Assembly: GCA_900491605.1 (NCBI GenBank)
Contig: UESW01003879.1
Coordinates: 1,269,593-1,333,592 of the forward strand
Origin: Calamus simplicifolius
Taxonomy: Eukaryota > Streptophyta > Magnoliopsida > Arecales > Arecaceae
DNA length: 64,000 bases
Reading direction: 5' to 3'
The notes below the pieces were generated by a model. The model was given only the letters and a program-made list of their open reading frames with translations, did not search any database and was not told the origin of the DNA. Below, in pieces: positions 22,100 through 34,570 of the stretch; within the stretch, counting starts at the first letter, position 1, and every line of letters begins with the position of its first letter. Position numbers and translations under genes: made by a program.

Positions 22100-22563
22100 T
22101 GTAGTAATCTATCTTAATAATGGTCCTAATTTATTAACTCAACGCATCCCCCATTAAAGTGATAACAGCCCCCCTCCCTTAATTCCTAAGCGCTCGCTTC
22201 CTCCCTTAATTCCTAAGCGCTCGCTTGATGGGGCAAGCGTTGAAGGAAAAGGGTATAAAATAGGAACCCATCCTAAGGTTTCAGTACAGAGTTCTCTAAG
22301 GTTTCAGAACACGATTCTCTCAAGAGAGATCCTAAAGTTTCTGAATACGGTTCTCTCGAGAGATCCTAAAGTTTCAGAACAAGGTTCTCGAGAGAGATCT
22401 TAAGGTTCTATAGAGAGAAACCTAAAAGTGGAGGCATTAGAATTGAGTCCCTGATCAAGAGCAATCATGAAGGCATACACCATCTGAATGCGAGAGCTCG
22501 TTGATTAGAAGATTGATTAGAAGACCGATCCATCGAGAGGAAGAGGGAAGATTAAGTCTAACA
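22100..22563 (+). repeat. copia 5' LTR (464 bp, internally deleted)
   Basis: TGTAGTAATC to GTCTAACA. Contains repeated AGAGATCCTAAAGTTTC units and GGTATAAAATAGG, a good TATA box, at about 22250. Compared with the 3' LTR it lacks about 120 bp near its end. Confidence 0.92.
22248..22262 (+). promoter_or_regulatory. copia LTR TATA box
   Basis: GGTATAAAATAGG lies within the 5' LTR, followed by the AGGTTTCAG repeats. It is a plausible core promoter for the genomic transcript. Confidence 0.6.
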
Positions 22564-22580
22564 TTTGGTATCAGAGCGAG
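22564..22580 (+). promoter_or_regulatory. copia primer binding site (tRNA-Met)
   Basis: TTTGGTATCAGAGCGAG directly follows the LTR end; TGGTATCAGAGC pairs with initiator tRNA-Met. Confidence 0.9.
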
Positions 22581-23934
22581 GTTAAAACCTCTGCCTTATT
22601 TTGCGAAGATTTCTATTAAGTTTCTCTTTTCAAGCAATTAATGCCGCGTGTTTTCCGTTTTTAGTTTTTCGGATCTCAGGTTGGTTTCGATCAGTTCTGA
22701 TCACGGAATTGAAAGAAACCATTAAACCTATTTCAGATCCCGATTTTGCGGAAACACGGCTTCTTTCTTTTCTATTAAAGAGATAGCATTAAAGAAAGAA
22801 AAAGAAAAGAAAAAACTAAAGGAGAGAAATGCAGCGGAAACGTGGCTTCAATAACCACATCGGTGAAATATTAAAAAAAGGGGAGAGAAAACTTTCGGTT
22901 TTCGTTTTTCTCGCTTATGGTCTTTCCGTTCTCTCACAGGATTTAAAATATGGATTGGTTGGATTTTAAATTCATTTATTATCTGTTTAATGTTTTATTA
23001 AATCATGTAACATGATTTATTTTTATCATTTGTTTCTTGAGTTTAAATTTTTGTATTAAAATACGCCTCCTGAGTCTCTATGCCTACGGTGTTTTGCATA
23101 GACTGGCCCAAGGGAATAATGAGCTACGGCCGGACGTGTTTTAATTAACAAAAATTTTTCTTAAGATGATAATTTTAAAATTCATTAAATAGATATTGAA
23201 ATGTTATCTTCTGTTCTGCATACTAGATTTATTCTATGCATGAATTTGGTGGTAGTGTAAAAATCACAGTGCAAATCCTTTCAAGGTCTGATTGGTCATT
23301 TGGTGTCTAGAAAGGTAAAGAGATTGTGGTTACTTAATTAGTTCCGTTGACTGACCTATGGAAAGCAACGGGGGGACCCCCACTTCTCTTTCACTGGCCT
23401 GGCCAATTTGACTAACTCGGATCTTGATTTGGAAATGTTACGTTGATTAAGATCACTACCTAATAATCATGCTAAATTGGTTAATCTATATGCATTTAAT
23501 GTCATGTGATCAATATGATGTTGATTAATTGAGGAGTAGCCACAGCATCCTTGATTAATCAAAATTATATATTGAGTTGCAAAGATCACATAAGGTTAGA
23601 TGACATTAATTGTGACTAATTATATTAATGTAATGAATCTTATCCCACAGGAATTTTTGTTGCACTAATATAATTAATTAGGATGCGATAACAAATTATT
23701 TTCTTAATTACCCACAGGAATTAAGAAAGGAATATAATTTGTTAGTCACATCATTAAGCTAATGAGTCTATTTGAGTATAATAACTTAGCCCACAGGTAG
23801 TTATTGTATGTTATTGATTCATGTTATTGCATGTTTACATTGGTAAAACATGACATCAGTTATATGCCTCAAATTCAATTACATGAACATGATTTTATTT
23901 TTATGCAGCTATTTTGCCTGTTAATATTTCTGAT
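22581..23934 (+). other. copia untranslated leader
   Basis: No long open frame. The segment 23400-23900 carries several copies of CCCACAGG and AT-rich inverted motifs. The leader ends TTTATTTTTATGCAG/CTATTTTG, which resembles a 3' splice site, just before the gag frame. Confidence 0.5.
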
Positions 23935-25341
23935 ATGAAATGTGACATTCCCGATTTAAGTGGTGATAATTATAAATTATGGAAGGAGAGAATTCTTCTT
24001 CAATTAGGGTGCATGGATATTGACTATGCTATCAGGAAGGATGAACCACATTTAGTTACATCTACTAGCACTCAGGCTGAGATTGCTGCGTATGAACGAT
24101 GGGAACGGTCCAATCGCCTCAGTATGATGTTCATACGTACTAAAATTTCTGCTAGTATACGTGGTTCAATTCCTGAGTGCAAAAATGTCAAGGAACTTCT
24201 GAAGGCTATTGATGCACAATTTGAGTCTTCAGATAAGGCAATGGCTAGCACCCTAATGACAAAGTTATCATCAATGAAGCTCACTACGGTTGGAGGTGTG
24301 CGTGAGCACATCATGAAGATGAGGGACATTGCGGCTCAGTTGAAATCCCTAGAGGTTGAGATGTCAGAATCTTTCTTGGTGCACTTTATTTTGAGCTCAC
24401 TCCCACAGCAATATAGTCCCTTCAAAATATCTTACAATACACATAAGGACAAATGGTCAATTAATGAACTTCTGACCATGTGTGTTCAAGAGGAAGGGAG
24501 GCTGATTTTAGAAATGGGAGAAAGTGCACATTTAGTCACTCACAGAAAGACTAAAGCTCCCAAAGCCAAACGCAAAGGAAAGGGTAAAGTATCCATCCAT
24601 ACAGAAGACAAAAAGGAGTCCAAGTGCTTCTTTTGCAAGAAGAAAGGGCATATAAAGAAAGATTGTCTCAAATTCAAAGCTTGGCTTGACAAGAAAGGTA
24701 CTCTAACCTCATTCGTATGTCATGAATCCAATTTGGTTATATGTCATAACACATGGTGGATTGATTCTGGTTCTACAATCCATGTTTCAAATACCTTGCA
24801 GGGTTTTCTAAATCAAAGGAAACCATTGGGAAGTGAACAAAGCATCTATTCAGGAAACAAGATGGGTTCACATGTGGAAGCAATTGGAACGTGCAGACTT
24901 ATTTTACATTCTGGTTTTGTTTTGGATTTGGAAAAGACATTTTATATTCCAAGTTTCTCTAGAAATTTGATTTCAGTGTCAAGGCTTGTACCAGCAGGAT
25001 ATTCCTTTAATTTTAATAAAAGCTCTGTTGATTTATTTTATAAATCTAAGCTTATTGGGAATGGTACATTGTCAGACAATCTTTTCCAAATCAATCTGAA
25101 AAATAATACCACCTATAATGTGATGCACGCCCAAACTGGTATGAAAAGATGTGTTATAAATGAGAATTCCTCTATTTTGTGGCATCGGAGATTAGGTCAT
25201 ATCTCCATTGAGAGAATTAAAAGATTAGTAAAAGATGGAGTACTTGATACTCTTGATTTTACTGATTTTGACACTTGTGTGGACTGCATAAAGGGAAAGC
25301 AAACCAACAAGTCCAAGAAAAATGCCAAGAGAAGTTCGGAA
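23935..25341 (+). CDS. copia gag, protease and GAG-pre-integrase (frameshifted at its end)
   Basis: Start chosen at the first in-frame ATG (23935); the frame is open a little further upstream without an ATG. Gag core: DLSGDNYKLWKERILLQLG, then the UBN2-type helical region. Zinc knuckle CFFCKKKGHIKKDC at about 24640 has CX2CX4HX4C spacing. Protease active site WWIDSGSTIHVSN is at about 24750. GAG-pre-integrase shows ILWHRRLGHIS and CVDCIKGK (HHCC zinc finger). A one-base loss at about 25341 then shifts the frame by one. Downstream integrase continues in another frame, so the element is just short of coding competence. Confidence 0.92.
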
Positions 25342-27950
25342 TACTGGAGATCATACATACGGATATCTGTAGCCCAGATATGGATTCGTATGGTCAGAGA
25401 TACTTCATCTCATTTATTGATGACTATTCACGATATATGTATCTCTACCTACTTCATAATAAGAACGAAGCATTAGATGCCTTTAAGGTATTTAAGGCAG
25501 AAGTAGAGAAACAATGCGGCAAGCAAATTAAAATCGTGAGGTCAGATAGAGGTGGAGAATATTATGGTAGATACACTGAGAATGGACAAGCACCTGGTCC
25601 GTTTGCTCGGTTTCTTGAAGAAAATGGAATTGTTGCACAATACACCATGCCAGGGTCTCCTGACCAAAACGGTGTAGCTGAAAGGAGAAACCGGACATTA
25701 TTGGACATGGTAAGGAGCATGATTGTCAGCTCTAAGTTACCTAAATCCTTGTGGACTGAAGCTCTTAAAACTGCTGCGTATATATTGAATCGGGTTCCAA
25801 CCAAGGCTGTTTCCAAAACGCCATTTGAGTTATTTAAAGGTTGGAAACCGAGTCTGCAACATATACGTGTTTGGGGATGCCCATCTGAAGTAAGAGTCTA
25901 TAATCCACAAGAAAAGAAACTAGACCCAAGGACTATCAGTGGATACTTTATTGGATATGCTGAGAAGTCCAAGGGTTATAGATTTTATTGTCCATCTCAC
26001 AGCACTAGGATTGTGGAATCAAGAAATGCAAAATTTCTTGAGAATGACTTGATCAGTGGGAGTGATCAATCTCAGTATTTGGCTTCTTCTGAGAAAGATC
26101 ATTCAGTTATTCCAGCTTCCACTTCAAGTGAGGGATTGGTTGTTATTTATGGCACTCCTCAAACTCAATTAAGTGCCCAACAACCAGTCATTGAGATTTC
26201 ACAAGCTGATGGTAATCTAGAAGATCGTGTTGTTCATCAACAATCAGTTGTGCAAGATACTCCTCAAGAGGTCATTGACACAACATTAAGAAGATCAACT
26301 AGAATAAAGAAATCAGCAATTCCTAGTGATTATGTTGTGTATCTACATGAATCTGACTATAACATTGGAGCCGAAAATGATCCTGAAACGTTTTCACAAG
26401 CCATGAGTTCTAAGGAATCAAACTTGTGGTTCAATGCCATGAAAGAAGAGATGGAATCTATGGCATCTAATCGAGTCTGGGATCTTGTTGAGTTGCCTGA
26501 TGGTGTAAAAGCCATTGGATGTAGATGGATCTTCAAAATAAAGAAAGACTCACAAGGCAACATTGAGAGATATAAAGCAAGACTCGTTGCCAAAGGATTC
26601 ACTCAGAGGGAAGGAATCGACTACACGGAGACATTTTCTCCTGTATCCAAGAAAGACTCTCTCCGAATAATTATGGCATTGGTAGCTCATTTTGATTTTG
26701 AGTTACATCAAATGGATGTGAAGACCGCATTCCTTAATGGAGATCTAGAGGAAGAGGTTTACATGAAACAACCTGAAGGATTTTCCTCTAGTGATGGTGA
26801 GCATTTGGTTTGCAAACTTAAGAAATCCATATATGGATTGAAACAAGCCTCACGTCAGTGGTATTTAAAATTTCATGATGTGATCTCTTCCTTTGGTTTT
26901 GAAGAGAACATCATGGATCAATGTATATACCAGAAGGTTAGTGGGAGCAAAATTTGTTTCTTGGTCCTATATGTGGATGACATTCTACTTGCAACCAATG
27001 ATAAAGGGTTGCTACATGAGGTGAAACAATTTCTCTCTAAAAATTTTGATATGAAAGATATGAGTGAGGCATCTTATGTCATTGGCATTAAGATCCATAG
27101 AGAAAGATCTCGAGGCATTTTGGGATTATCTCAAGAAACTTATATCAATAAAGTCTTGGAGAGATTTCGGATGAAAAATTGTTCACCAAGTGTTGCACCT
27201 ATAGTGAAGGGTGACAAGTTCGCTTTGAACCAGTGCCCTAAAAATGAACTTGAACGGGAACAGATGAACAACATTCCATATGCTTCAGCTGTTGGAAGCC
27301 TAATGTATGCTCAGGTTTGCACAAGACCTGACATAGCATTTGCAGTAGGAATGTTGGGAAGATATCAGAGTAATCCAGGTTTAGACCATTGGAGAGCTGC
27401 TAAAAAGGTCATGAGGTATCTTCAAGGGACCAAGAACTACATGCTCATGTATAGACAAACTGATCATTTGGAGATAGAGGGCTACTCAGATTCGGACTTT
27501 GCTGGCTGCGTTGATTCTCGGAAATCAACATCAGGATTTGTATTTATGTTAGCTGGTGGAGCCATATCATGGAGGAGTGCAAAGCAGACCTTGACTGCTA
27601 CCTCTACTATGGAAGCAGAGTTCGTTGCTTGTTTTGAGGCTACATCGCAAGGTGTATGGTTGAAGAGTTTCATCTCAGGGCTTAGAATTGTTGACTCCAT
27701 TACTAGGCCAATTAAATTGTACTATGACAATTCAGCTGCTGTATTTTTGGCTAAAAACCACAAGAGTGGTAGTCGAAGTAAACATATCGACATTAAGTAT
27801 TTAGCCATAAGAGAACGTGTTAAAGAGAATAAAGTGGTCATAAAACACGTTAGCACTGAATTGATGATAGCTGATCCTTTAACTAAAGGCATGCCAATTA
27901 AGAAGTTTAAGGATCATGTGATAAGAATAGGAGTTGGTTCCATGATATAA
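25342..27950 (+). CDS. copia integrase, reverse transcriptase and RNase H
   Basis: Open for about 870 codons. Integrase: Asp in IIHTDICSPD, Asp in VRSDRGGEY, Glu in NGVAERRNRT. Then the KLDPRTISGYFIGY block. Reverse transcriptase: NAMKEEMESM, GCRWIFKIKKDSQG, HQMDVKTAFLNGDLEEEVYM, and the catalytic LYVDDILLA intact at about 26970. RNase H: SDSDFAGCVDSRKSTSGFVF, then TMEAEFVA and the KHIDIKYLAIRE block. All catalytic residues that I can check are in place. The frame ends TAA at 27948-27950, followed by about 290 bp to the LTR. Confidence 0.95.
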
Positions 27951-28231
27951 TTGTATTGATAACAATTTGTACAAAGAAACTCTTATTTCAAACGTTTGTT
28001 TATTTCTCATTCAGGTGTACACGTTATATGACTTTTGAGAAATGACAAACTTTTCTTTTGGACTCTGAATAAACATATGGTTTATTCATTATGTTATGTT
28101 GTCACATTTGGAATGGTGATAAAGAAATTGAATGCATTGTAATACATAGAAGATAATACTCAATTATAGAGGACCTATCGCTATGATTCATGTATTTAGT
28201 TTCTTGTTCAGTGTTGATAAAATATACGGAC

Positions 28232-28243
28232 CAAGTGGGAGAA
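28232..28243 (+). promoter_or_regulatory. copia polypurine tract
   Basis: AAGTGGGAGAA immediately precedes the 3' LTR, as is usual in plant copia elements. Confidence 0.85.
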
Positions 28244-28817
28244 TGTAGTAACCTATCTTAATAATGGTCCTAATTTATTAACTCAACGTATCCCCCATTA
28301 AAGTGATAACAGCCCCCCTCCCTTAATTCCTAAGTGCTCGCTTCCTCCCTTAATTCCTAAGCGCTCGCTTGATGGGGCAAGCGTTGAAGAAAAGGGTATA
28401 AAATAGGAACCCATCCTAAGGTTTCAGTACAGAGTTCTCTAAGGTTTCAGAACACGATTCTCTCAAGAGAGATCCTAAAGTTTCTGAATACGGTTCTCTC
28501 GAGAGAGATCCTAAAGTTTCAGAACAAGGTTCTCGAGAGAGATCTTAAGGTTCTATAGAGAGAAACCTAAAAGTGGAGGCATTAGAATTGAGTCCCTGAT
28601 CAAGAGCAATCATGAAGGCATACACCATCTGAATGCGAGAGCTCGTTGATTAGAAGACCGATCCATCGAGAGGAAGAGGGAAGATCAAGAGGGAAGATCA
28701 ATCGAGATCGTTAAGAAAGGAAGATCTCCCGTGCAGTCCACAGGAAGATCGGATTCCTTACCACCATTAAATAATAATGGCTGGAGGTAATTATGTTTAA
28801 GTAAATTAAGTCTAACA
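28244..28817 (+). repeat. copia 3' LTR (574 bp, full length)
   Basis: TGTAGTAACC to GTCTAACA. Carries the segment between GAGGGAAGATC and AAATTAAGTC that is missing from the 5' LTR. Confidence 0.92.
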
Positions 28818-28822
28818 CGGAC

Positions 28823-29621
28823 TTCTCCCTTAACAACTCAAATATTCTTTTAATTTTTTTATTTATCAAAACTAAAAGTCTAAAAATGAAAGTTGGGCTG
28901 GTTCTTTGAAACCCGATCGATTTAATAGATTTTTTTGATTTTATCGGGCCATAAAAAAATTAACTTTAATATTAAAATCAGACTAGACTGATTACTGGCT
29001 TTTGATTGAACCGGTTTGATCGATCAGTCTGATCTGATTTTTAAAATCATGTACAAGGATCGAAGGGAGAATCCACGCCCTATAAAATTGAGCTCCCACC
29101 CTTCCTAGGGTTCAACTAGTCAAATTTACTAGCTGAATTAGTGCTGAGCTTTTGTTGATCCAACAAAACCCAGGGTCAAAGTAGAACCTGGATGCTTAGA
29201 TCCAGGTGTGAGAACTCGGTTGAGATATCCAGGTTCGAATCATATCATATATTGAAAGAGCCGTCCCCATCTGCCTTTTCTTAAATGGTCTATACTGCAC
29301 ATCGACGAGCAGCTAATTGATGGCTGACATTGCTCCACTTTATCCTTAGATGGCAAGCCAGGTGTGCCGGAAAAAAAAAACAAAAAAAAAAATCTTAATA
29401 AGGAAGTTATAAACTATTCAATTTCAAGAAGACCTAACACCAAATCAAGATGATCAACTCACCTTTAATTAGTACCAATATATGTATTGCCAAAAAAACC
29501 TCCTTCCAACCAGCTAAATCAGGCTGATTCGTTTTCAAAACAAAGGACCTTTATCCATCACTTTACTCAAACTCGCCCTACCCTCAAAAAAAAAAAAAAA
29601 AAAAAAAAATTGCTTTCTTTA
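28823..29621. other. intergenic sequence, right part of split MITE
   Basis: To 29055 this is the right arm of the MITE. Beyond it there is no gene signal. A pure A run lies at 29586-29609. Confidence 0.5.
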
Positions 29622-30590
29622 GGTTAAATTTAGATGAAGCATTTTAAAAATTTCTAAAATTTTGAAATGCGACATTTTAGAATTTTAAAATTTTGTAAAT
29701 TCTCTATTTGGATAGTTGTTCTAGAAAAAAAAATTGTTTGCAAATTGTACAATTTTTATAAATATTAATTTGTAATATTTATATAAATTGATGTAATTTT
29801 ATATAAATATTTAAATATTTATATAATAAATATTTAATACTTATTTCAATAAATACTCATCAATATTCATTATTTAAATATTAATATTTTATTATTAATA
29901 TTAAAATATTTATTATTAATATATTATATATATTAATAATATTTATGGAATGTTAGTATCTATATTATTTTTATGTATAAATATTTATTTAATACTACAA
30001 AAATTATAAATAATATTGGAAATGTTTATAATTAAATTTTATATTTTTATTATAAATTATTTTTTAATTAAAAATAATTTTATTTTATAAAAAATATTTA
30101 AAATGTTATAAATATTTTTTATAAAATATAAAATAATATTTAAATTGCATAAATTATAAATTAAATATTATTTTAATTACATAAAATATTTTAATCTAAT
30201 AGTTATTAATATTATTTTTTTATGTTATATTTATTTATTTAATAAAGAAATTATATTTATGTAAATATTAGTAATAAAATCTCAATATTTTAGATAAAAT
30301 AAATATTAGAATAAATATTTGTGTAAATAAAATCTTTATAATATTTATGTAAATATTTTGATACATAAATAAAATTAAATATTTTGACTACTTTCAAGTA
30401 GTTTTCAAGAGGGATTTGTAAATACCTCTAAGGTTGTAACTTATAAATGACTACTTTTGGGAATTTATAAATTTCATAAAATTATATAAATTCATTTTGA
30501 GAGTAGACAAATAAGGAATTTTAGTTTTAAAATTTTAAAATCCTCACTCCAAATAAAATCCCTCTTGAAAATCCTCCATCCAAATGCACC
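29622..30590. mobile_element. AT-rich MITE-like element, 969 bp
   Basis: Left end GGTTAAATTTAGATGAAGC and reverse-complemented right end GGTGCATTTGGATGGAGG align with few differences, and both continue into GATTTT/CATTTT-type sequence. The interior is extremely AT-rich and non-coding. Bases outside are TTTA on the left and ATTA on the right, so a TTA-type target duplication is possible but not exact. Confidence 0.55.
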
Positions 30591-31777
30591 ATTAGTCTTC
30601 TATGTATATAATTGAATTTGGCACACAAATATTTTTTAAATAATTAAGGTATAAAAAAAAGGAAAGGCAGTGTAAGACCCAATCCATTTGGACTAGCTCA
30701 CCTTAGATTAAGATTAAATTTAACCAGAATGACTTTAAAAAATAATAAAAATTTATATAATTAAAATTTTAATTAAATTGATATCTATAATGTCTGCATC
30801 TTCAATCACTCAAGTTGGAGTTTAATCAAGGAAGTTAGGGATAATTTTATGAATATATATATAGTGCTAATGAAATTTGAAGAAATTATAAAAATGCCAT
30901 GGATGGTAATAAGAATAATTTTTTATGTTTTTATCTAAATTTTTATATTACAAAATATAAGTCAAAAGATTGCTTTGAGTTAGAATTTTTAATTTTGAAT
31001 ATTTCTTATATATTTATCCATCTGATTTTCTTAAAAGAAATCGGTGTCCTAAAGCAATTGGGAAATCTATCAGTTTCACGAGATTAGTATTATGAAAAGT
31101 AAAAATCAAGTTTTGCTTTAGAAAAACTTTCTATAAATAAAGCTTAATAAATATCTTTTTATATCAAATCAATAGTTTAAAAGGTTAAAAAACATGAAAG
31201 TTGAAGGATCAAGAAAGTTCATGGACCTCATGAGCATCAAAATTTAATAATAATTAGTTTTAACCAATTTTATTTAAATAAGGTAAGTAAGCTAACTATA
31301 AATTGGGTTTTTATCAGATTGCTTGTTTACCAAAATTTATTCTATAATCAGTAAATAAATATATAAATTCAAATAATATCTATTTTTTCATATAATTAGT
31401 CGTTTTTGAAATGCTTATAAGAGTTTAGCAATTATTTTTGAGATGCTATTAGAGGTTTAAATTTTGCATGACATGTTTATTCTAAAGTCTACATAAAACA
31501 AGTAAAATATAATTGTGTATTATTATTACTAGCTACTGTATTATTATCATGTAAGAATAATTTATAATCTTTTGATGTTTGATTACTATCACAACTATTT
31601 TTTGTAATTAATATCATAAGCAAATCATTTATGATTTTAATACGAAACAATATGATAAATGATTTTGTGAAATAATATGACAAATGAAAATAAAGCATAA
31701 ATATTAAGATTTCAAACATAAATAATTAGATTATAGATAATAAAACATGATTGATACTATAGTATACATAAACTCAT
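30591..31777. other. AT-rich intergenic DNA
   Basis: No open frame with a recognisable product, no repeats of note. I see nothing assignable here. Confidence 0.5.
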
Positions 31778-31785
31778 AGCATTAT
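31778..31785. repeat. target-site duplication AGCATTAT, left
   Basis: The 8-bp AGCATTAT before the hAT-like element is repeated exactly at 34563-34570. Confidence 0.9.
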
Positions 31786-34562
31786 TAGGCATGGGCACTG
31801 GGCCGTGTCGTGCCAGGCACGGCCCAGGCCCGTCATGCCAGAAAAATTACTATGCCGTGCTTGGCACGGCCCATTAACAAATGGGTCGTGCCCCATTAAT
31901 AAATAGGTCGTGCCAGGCACGGCCCACTAAAAAAAATTTAAATTCGGCATGGCCCGTGATCCATCAAGAAATGAGCAACGGGCCGTGCCTGGCACAGCCC
32001 AGCAGGGCCATTGCTGGGCCGTGCCAAAACGGCCCTTCTAGGCCGTTTTGTGGGCCGTGCCATGGCACGGCCCAGAAGGGCCGTTTTGGCATGGCCCAGC
32101 AACGGCCCTGCTGGGCCATTTTGGCACGGCCCAGCAACGGCCCTGCTGGGCCATGCCAGAATGGCCTTGCTGGGCTATTTTATAGGCCGTGCCAAGGGCC
32201 GTGCCATGGCACGGCTAGTGCCAGGAGCACACTATGCACCTAGGCACCAGCCAGCTGATCGAAGCCATGATCCTGATCGACGATGATGGATCCGACGATT
32301 GCGATTGATCTGATCAGAGATGATCCAACGGTTGCGATCGATCCATGCCATAATCATGATCGGCGATGATCAATCCGACGGTTGCGATCCATCCGATCGG
32401 CGATGATCCGATGGTTGCGATCGATCCAAGTTATGATCCCGATCGGCGATGATCGATCGGACCGTTGCGATCAATTCGATCGGAGATGATCTGATGGTTG
32501 CGATCGATCCAAGCCGTGATCCCGATCGGGGATGATCGATCCGACAGTTACGATCCATCCAATCGGCGATGATCCAACGATTGCGATCGATCCAAGCCAT
32601 GATCCCGATCGACGATGATCGATTAGATCGTTGCGATCAATCCGATCGGAGACAATCCGATGGTTGCGATCGATCCCAGCCATGATCCCGATCGGGGATG
32701 ATCGATCCGATGGTTGCAATCCATCCAATCGGAGACGATCCGACGATTGCGATCGATCCAAGCCATGATCCCGATCGGCGATGATCAATCCAACAATTGC
32801 GATCCATCCGATCGAAGACGATCCGATGGTTGCGATCGATACAAGCCATGATCCCGATCGACAATGATCGATCGGACTGTTGCAATCAATCTGATCGGAG
32901 ACGATCCGATGTTTGCGATCGATCCAAGCCATGATCATGATTGGCGATGATCAATCCGACGGTTGCGATCCATCTGATCGGAGATGATCCGACGTCTGCG
33001 ATCGATCCAAGCCATGATCCCGATCGGCGATGATCAATCCGACGGTTGCGATCCATCCAATCGGAGATGATTCGACGTTTGGATCGATACAAGCCATGAT
33101 CCTGGTCGGCGATGATCAATCCGACGGTTGCGATCAATCCGATCGGAGACGATCCGACGGTTGCGATCGATCCAAGTCATGATCCCGATCGGTGATGATC
33201 AATCCAACAGTTGCGATCCATCCGATCGGAGACGATCCGATGGTTGCGACCGATCCAAGCCATGATCCCGATCAACAATGATCGATCGGACTGTTGCGAT
33301 CCATCTGATCGGAGATGATCCAACGTCTGCGATCAATCCAAGCCATGATTCCAATCAGGGATGATCGATCCGATGGTTGCGATCGATCCGATAGGAGATG
33401 ATCCAACGGTTGCGATCGATCCATGCCATGATCCTGATCGGCGATGATCGATCCGACGGTTGCGATCCATTCGATCGGTGACGATCCGACGGTTGCGATC
33501 GATCCAAGCCATGATCCTGATCGGCGATGATCGATCTAATCAGAGACGATCCGACAGTTGTGATCGATCCATGCCATGATCCTGATCTGCTATTATCGAT
33601 CGAACGGTTGCGATCTATCCAATCGGAGACGATCCGACGATTGTGATCGATCCAAGCTATGATCCCAATCGGCGATGATCGATCGGACCATTGTGATCAA
33701 TCCGATCGGAGACGATCTGACGTCTTCGATCGATCCAAGCCATGATCCCGATCGGCGATGATCAATCCGACGGTTGTAATCGATCCAAGCCATGATCCCG
33801 ATAAGCGATGATCGATCCGACGGTTGCGATCAATCTAAGCCATGATTCCGATTGGTGATGATCGATCAAACCGTTGCGATCGATCCGATCGGAGACGATC
33901 TGATGGTTGCGATCGATTCAAGCCATGATCCCGATCGAGGATGATCAATCTAACGGTTGCGATCTATTCCATCGAAGACGATCCGACAGTTGCGATCGAT
34001 CCAAGCCATGATCCTGATCGGCGATGATCGATCCGACGGTTGCGATCCATCCGATCGGCGATGATCCGATGGTTGCGATCTTTCTATTTTTTTCTTCTTA
34101 CTTATTGTATTATGTTCTAGAGGTCAGGCCTAGCCCTCCTCCCTTCTTTACCATTTTAATTTTAAATTAATAAACTGGTAGGGGTCTGTGCCAAACCCCC
34201 CACCATTACGGTGGCTTTATATTAATAAATTTTTTTATTCCTAATAATTTTTTAATTTATTAAAAAATATATATTTTTTATAAATTTTTTTATTTAAGCT
34301 GTGCATGGGCCAGGCCCCAGGTGGACCGTGCCGGGCACGGTCCACCTGGGCCGGCACGGCTCAGGCCCACCTGGGCCGTGCCGGTACGGCACGACGGGCC
34401 GGCCCAGGCCCGTCATGGGCCGTGCCGTGCTGGGCCAACAGAAAAAAAATTTTTGGCCCGGCACGGCCCGGTACTGTAGCAGTGCCGGGCCATGCCTGGC
34501 ATGGCCCATCAGGGCCTGGGCTGTGCCGTGCCATGGGCGGCATGATCCAGTGCCCACCTCTA
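31786..34562. mobile_element. hAT-like non-autonomous DNA transposon, 2777 bp
   Basis: Flanked by a perfect 8-bp duplication, the hallmark of hAT transposition. Terminal inverted repeats are TAGGCATGGGCACTGG on the left and, reverse-complemented, TAGAGGTGGGCACTGG on the right (13 of 16 identical). Both ends continue in GC-rich GGCACGGCCC sequence with many internal inverted copies. The interior holds a GATC-rich minisatellite and no transposase. Related termini occur at 21171 and at 61169-62301. Confidence 0.88.
32265..34080. repeat. GATC-rich minisatellite, about 84-bp unit, about 21 copies
   Basis: Each unit carries ATCGATCCAAGCCATGATCC, GGCGATGATCAATCCGACGG and TCCGATCGGAGACGATCC, giving about six GATC sites per unit and the perfect palindrome TCCGATCGGA. 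Two related half-units share GACGGTTGCGATC. Apparent minus-strand proteins here are by-products of a unit length divisible by three. Confidence 0.88.
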
Positions 34563-34570
34563 AGCATTAT
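34563..34570. repeat. target-site duplication AGCATTAT, right
   Basis: Exact copy of 31778-31785. Confidence 0.9.

Larger units (their letters stand above)
22100..28817 (+). mobile_element. nearly intact Ty1/copia retrotransposon
   Basis: LTRs at 22100-22563 and 28244-28817, a perfect 5-bp target duplication CGGAC (22095-22099, 28818-28822), tRNA-Met-type primer site, polypurine tract, and a gag-pol region broken by only one frameshift. Shared LTR sequence differs at only about five sites by eye, mostly C to T, so the insertion is recent. The 5' leader between primer site and gag is unusually long, about 1.35 kb. Confidence 0.93.
21838..29055. mobile_element. palindromic MITE, split by the copia element
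   Basis: Left end (21838-22094) and the reverse complement of the right end (28823-29055) share ATTTTAAAAAT-AGATC and a run of similar sequence with repeated TTGATCGG and CGGTTTGATCG motifs. This suggests a short terminal-inverted-repeat element of about 490 bp into which the copia element at 22100-28817 inserted. Superfamily not determined. Confidence 0.45.

Noticed and set aside
32370..33793. Minus-strand frames with repeated DRSQPSDR-like peptides
   Set aside because: By-product of the 84-bp GATC-rich minisatellite; no start context, not conserved between units.
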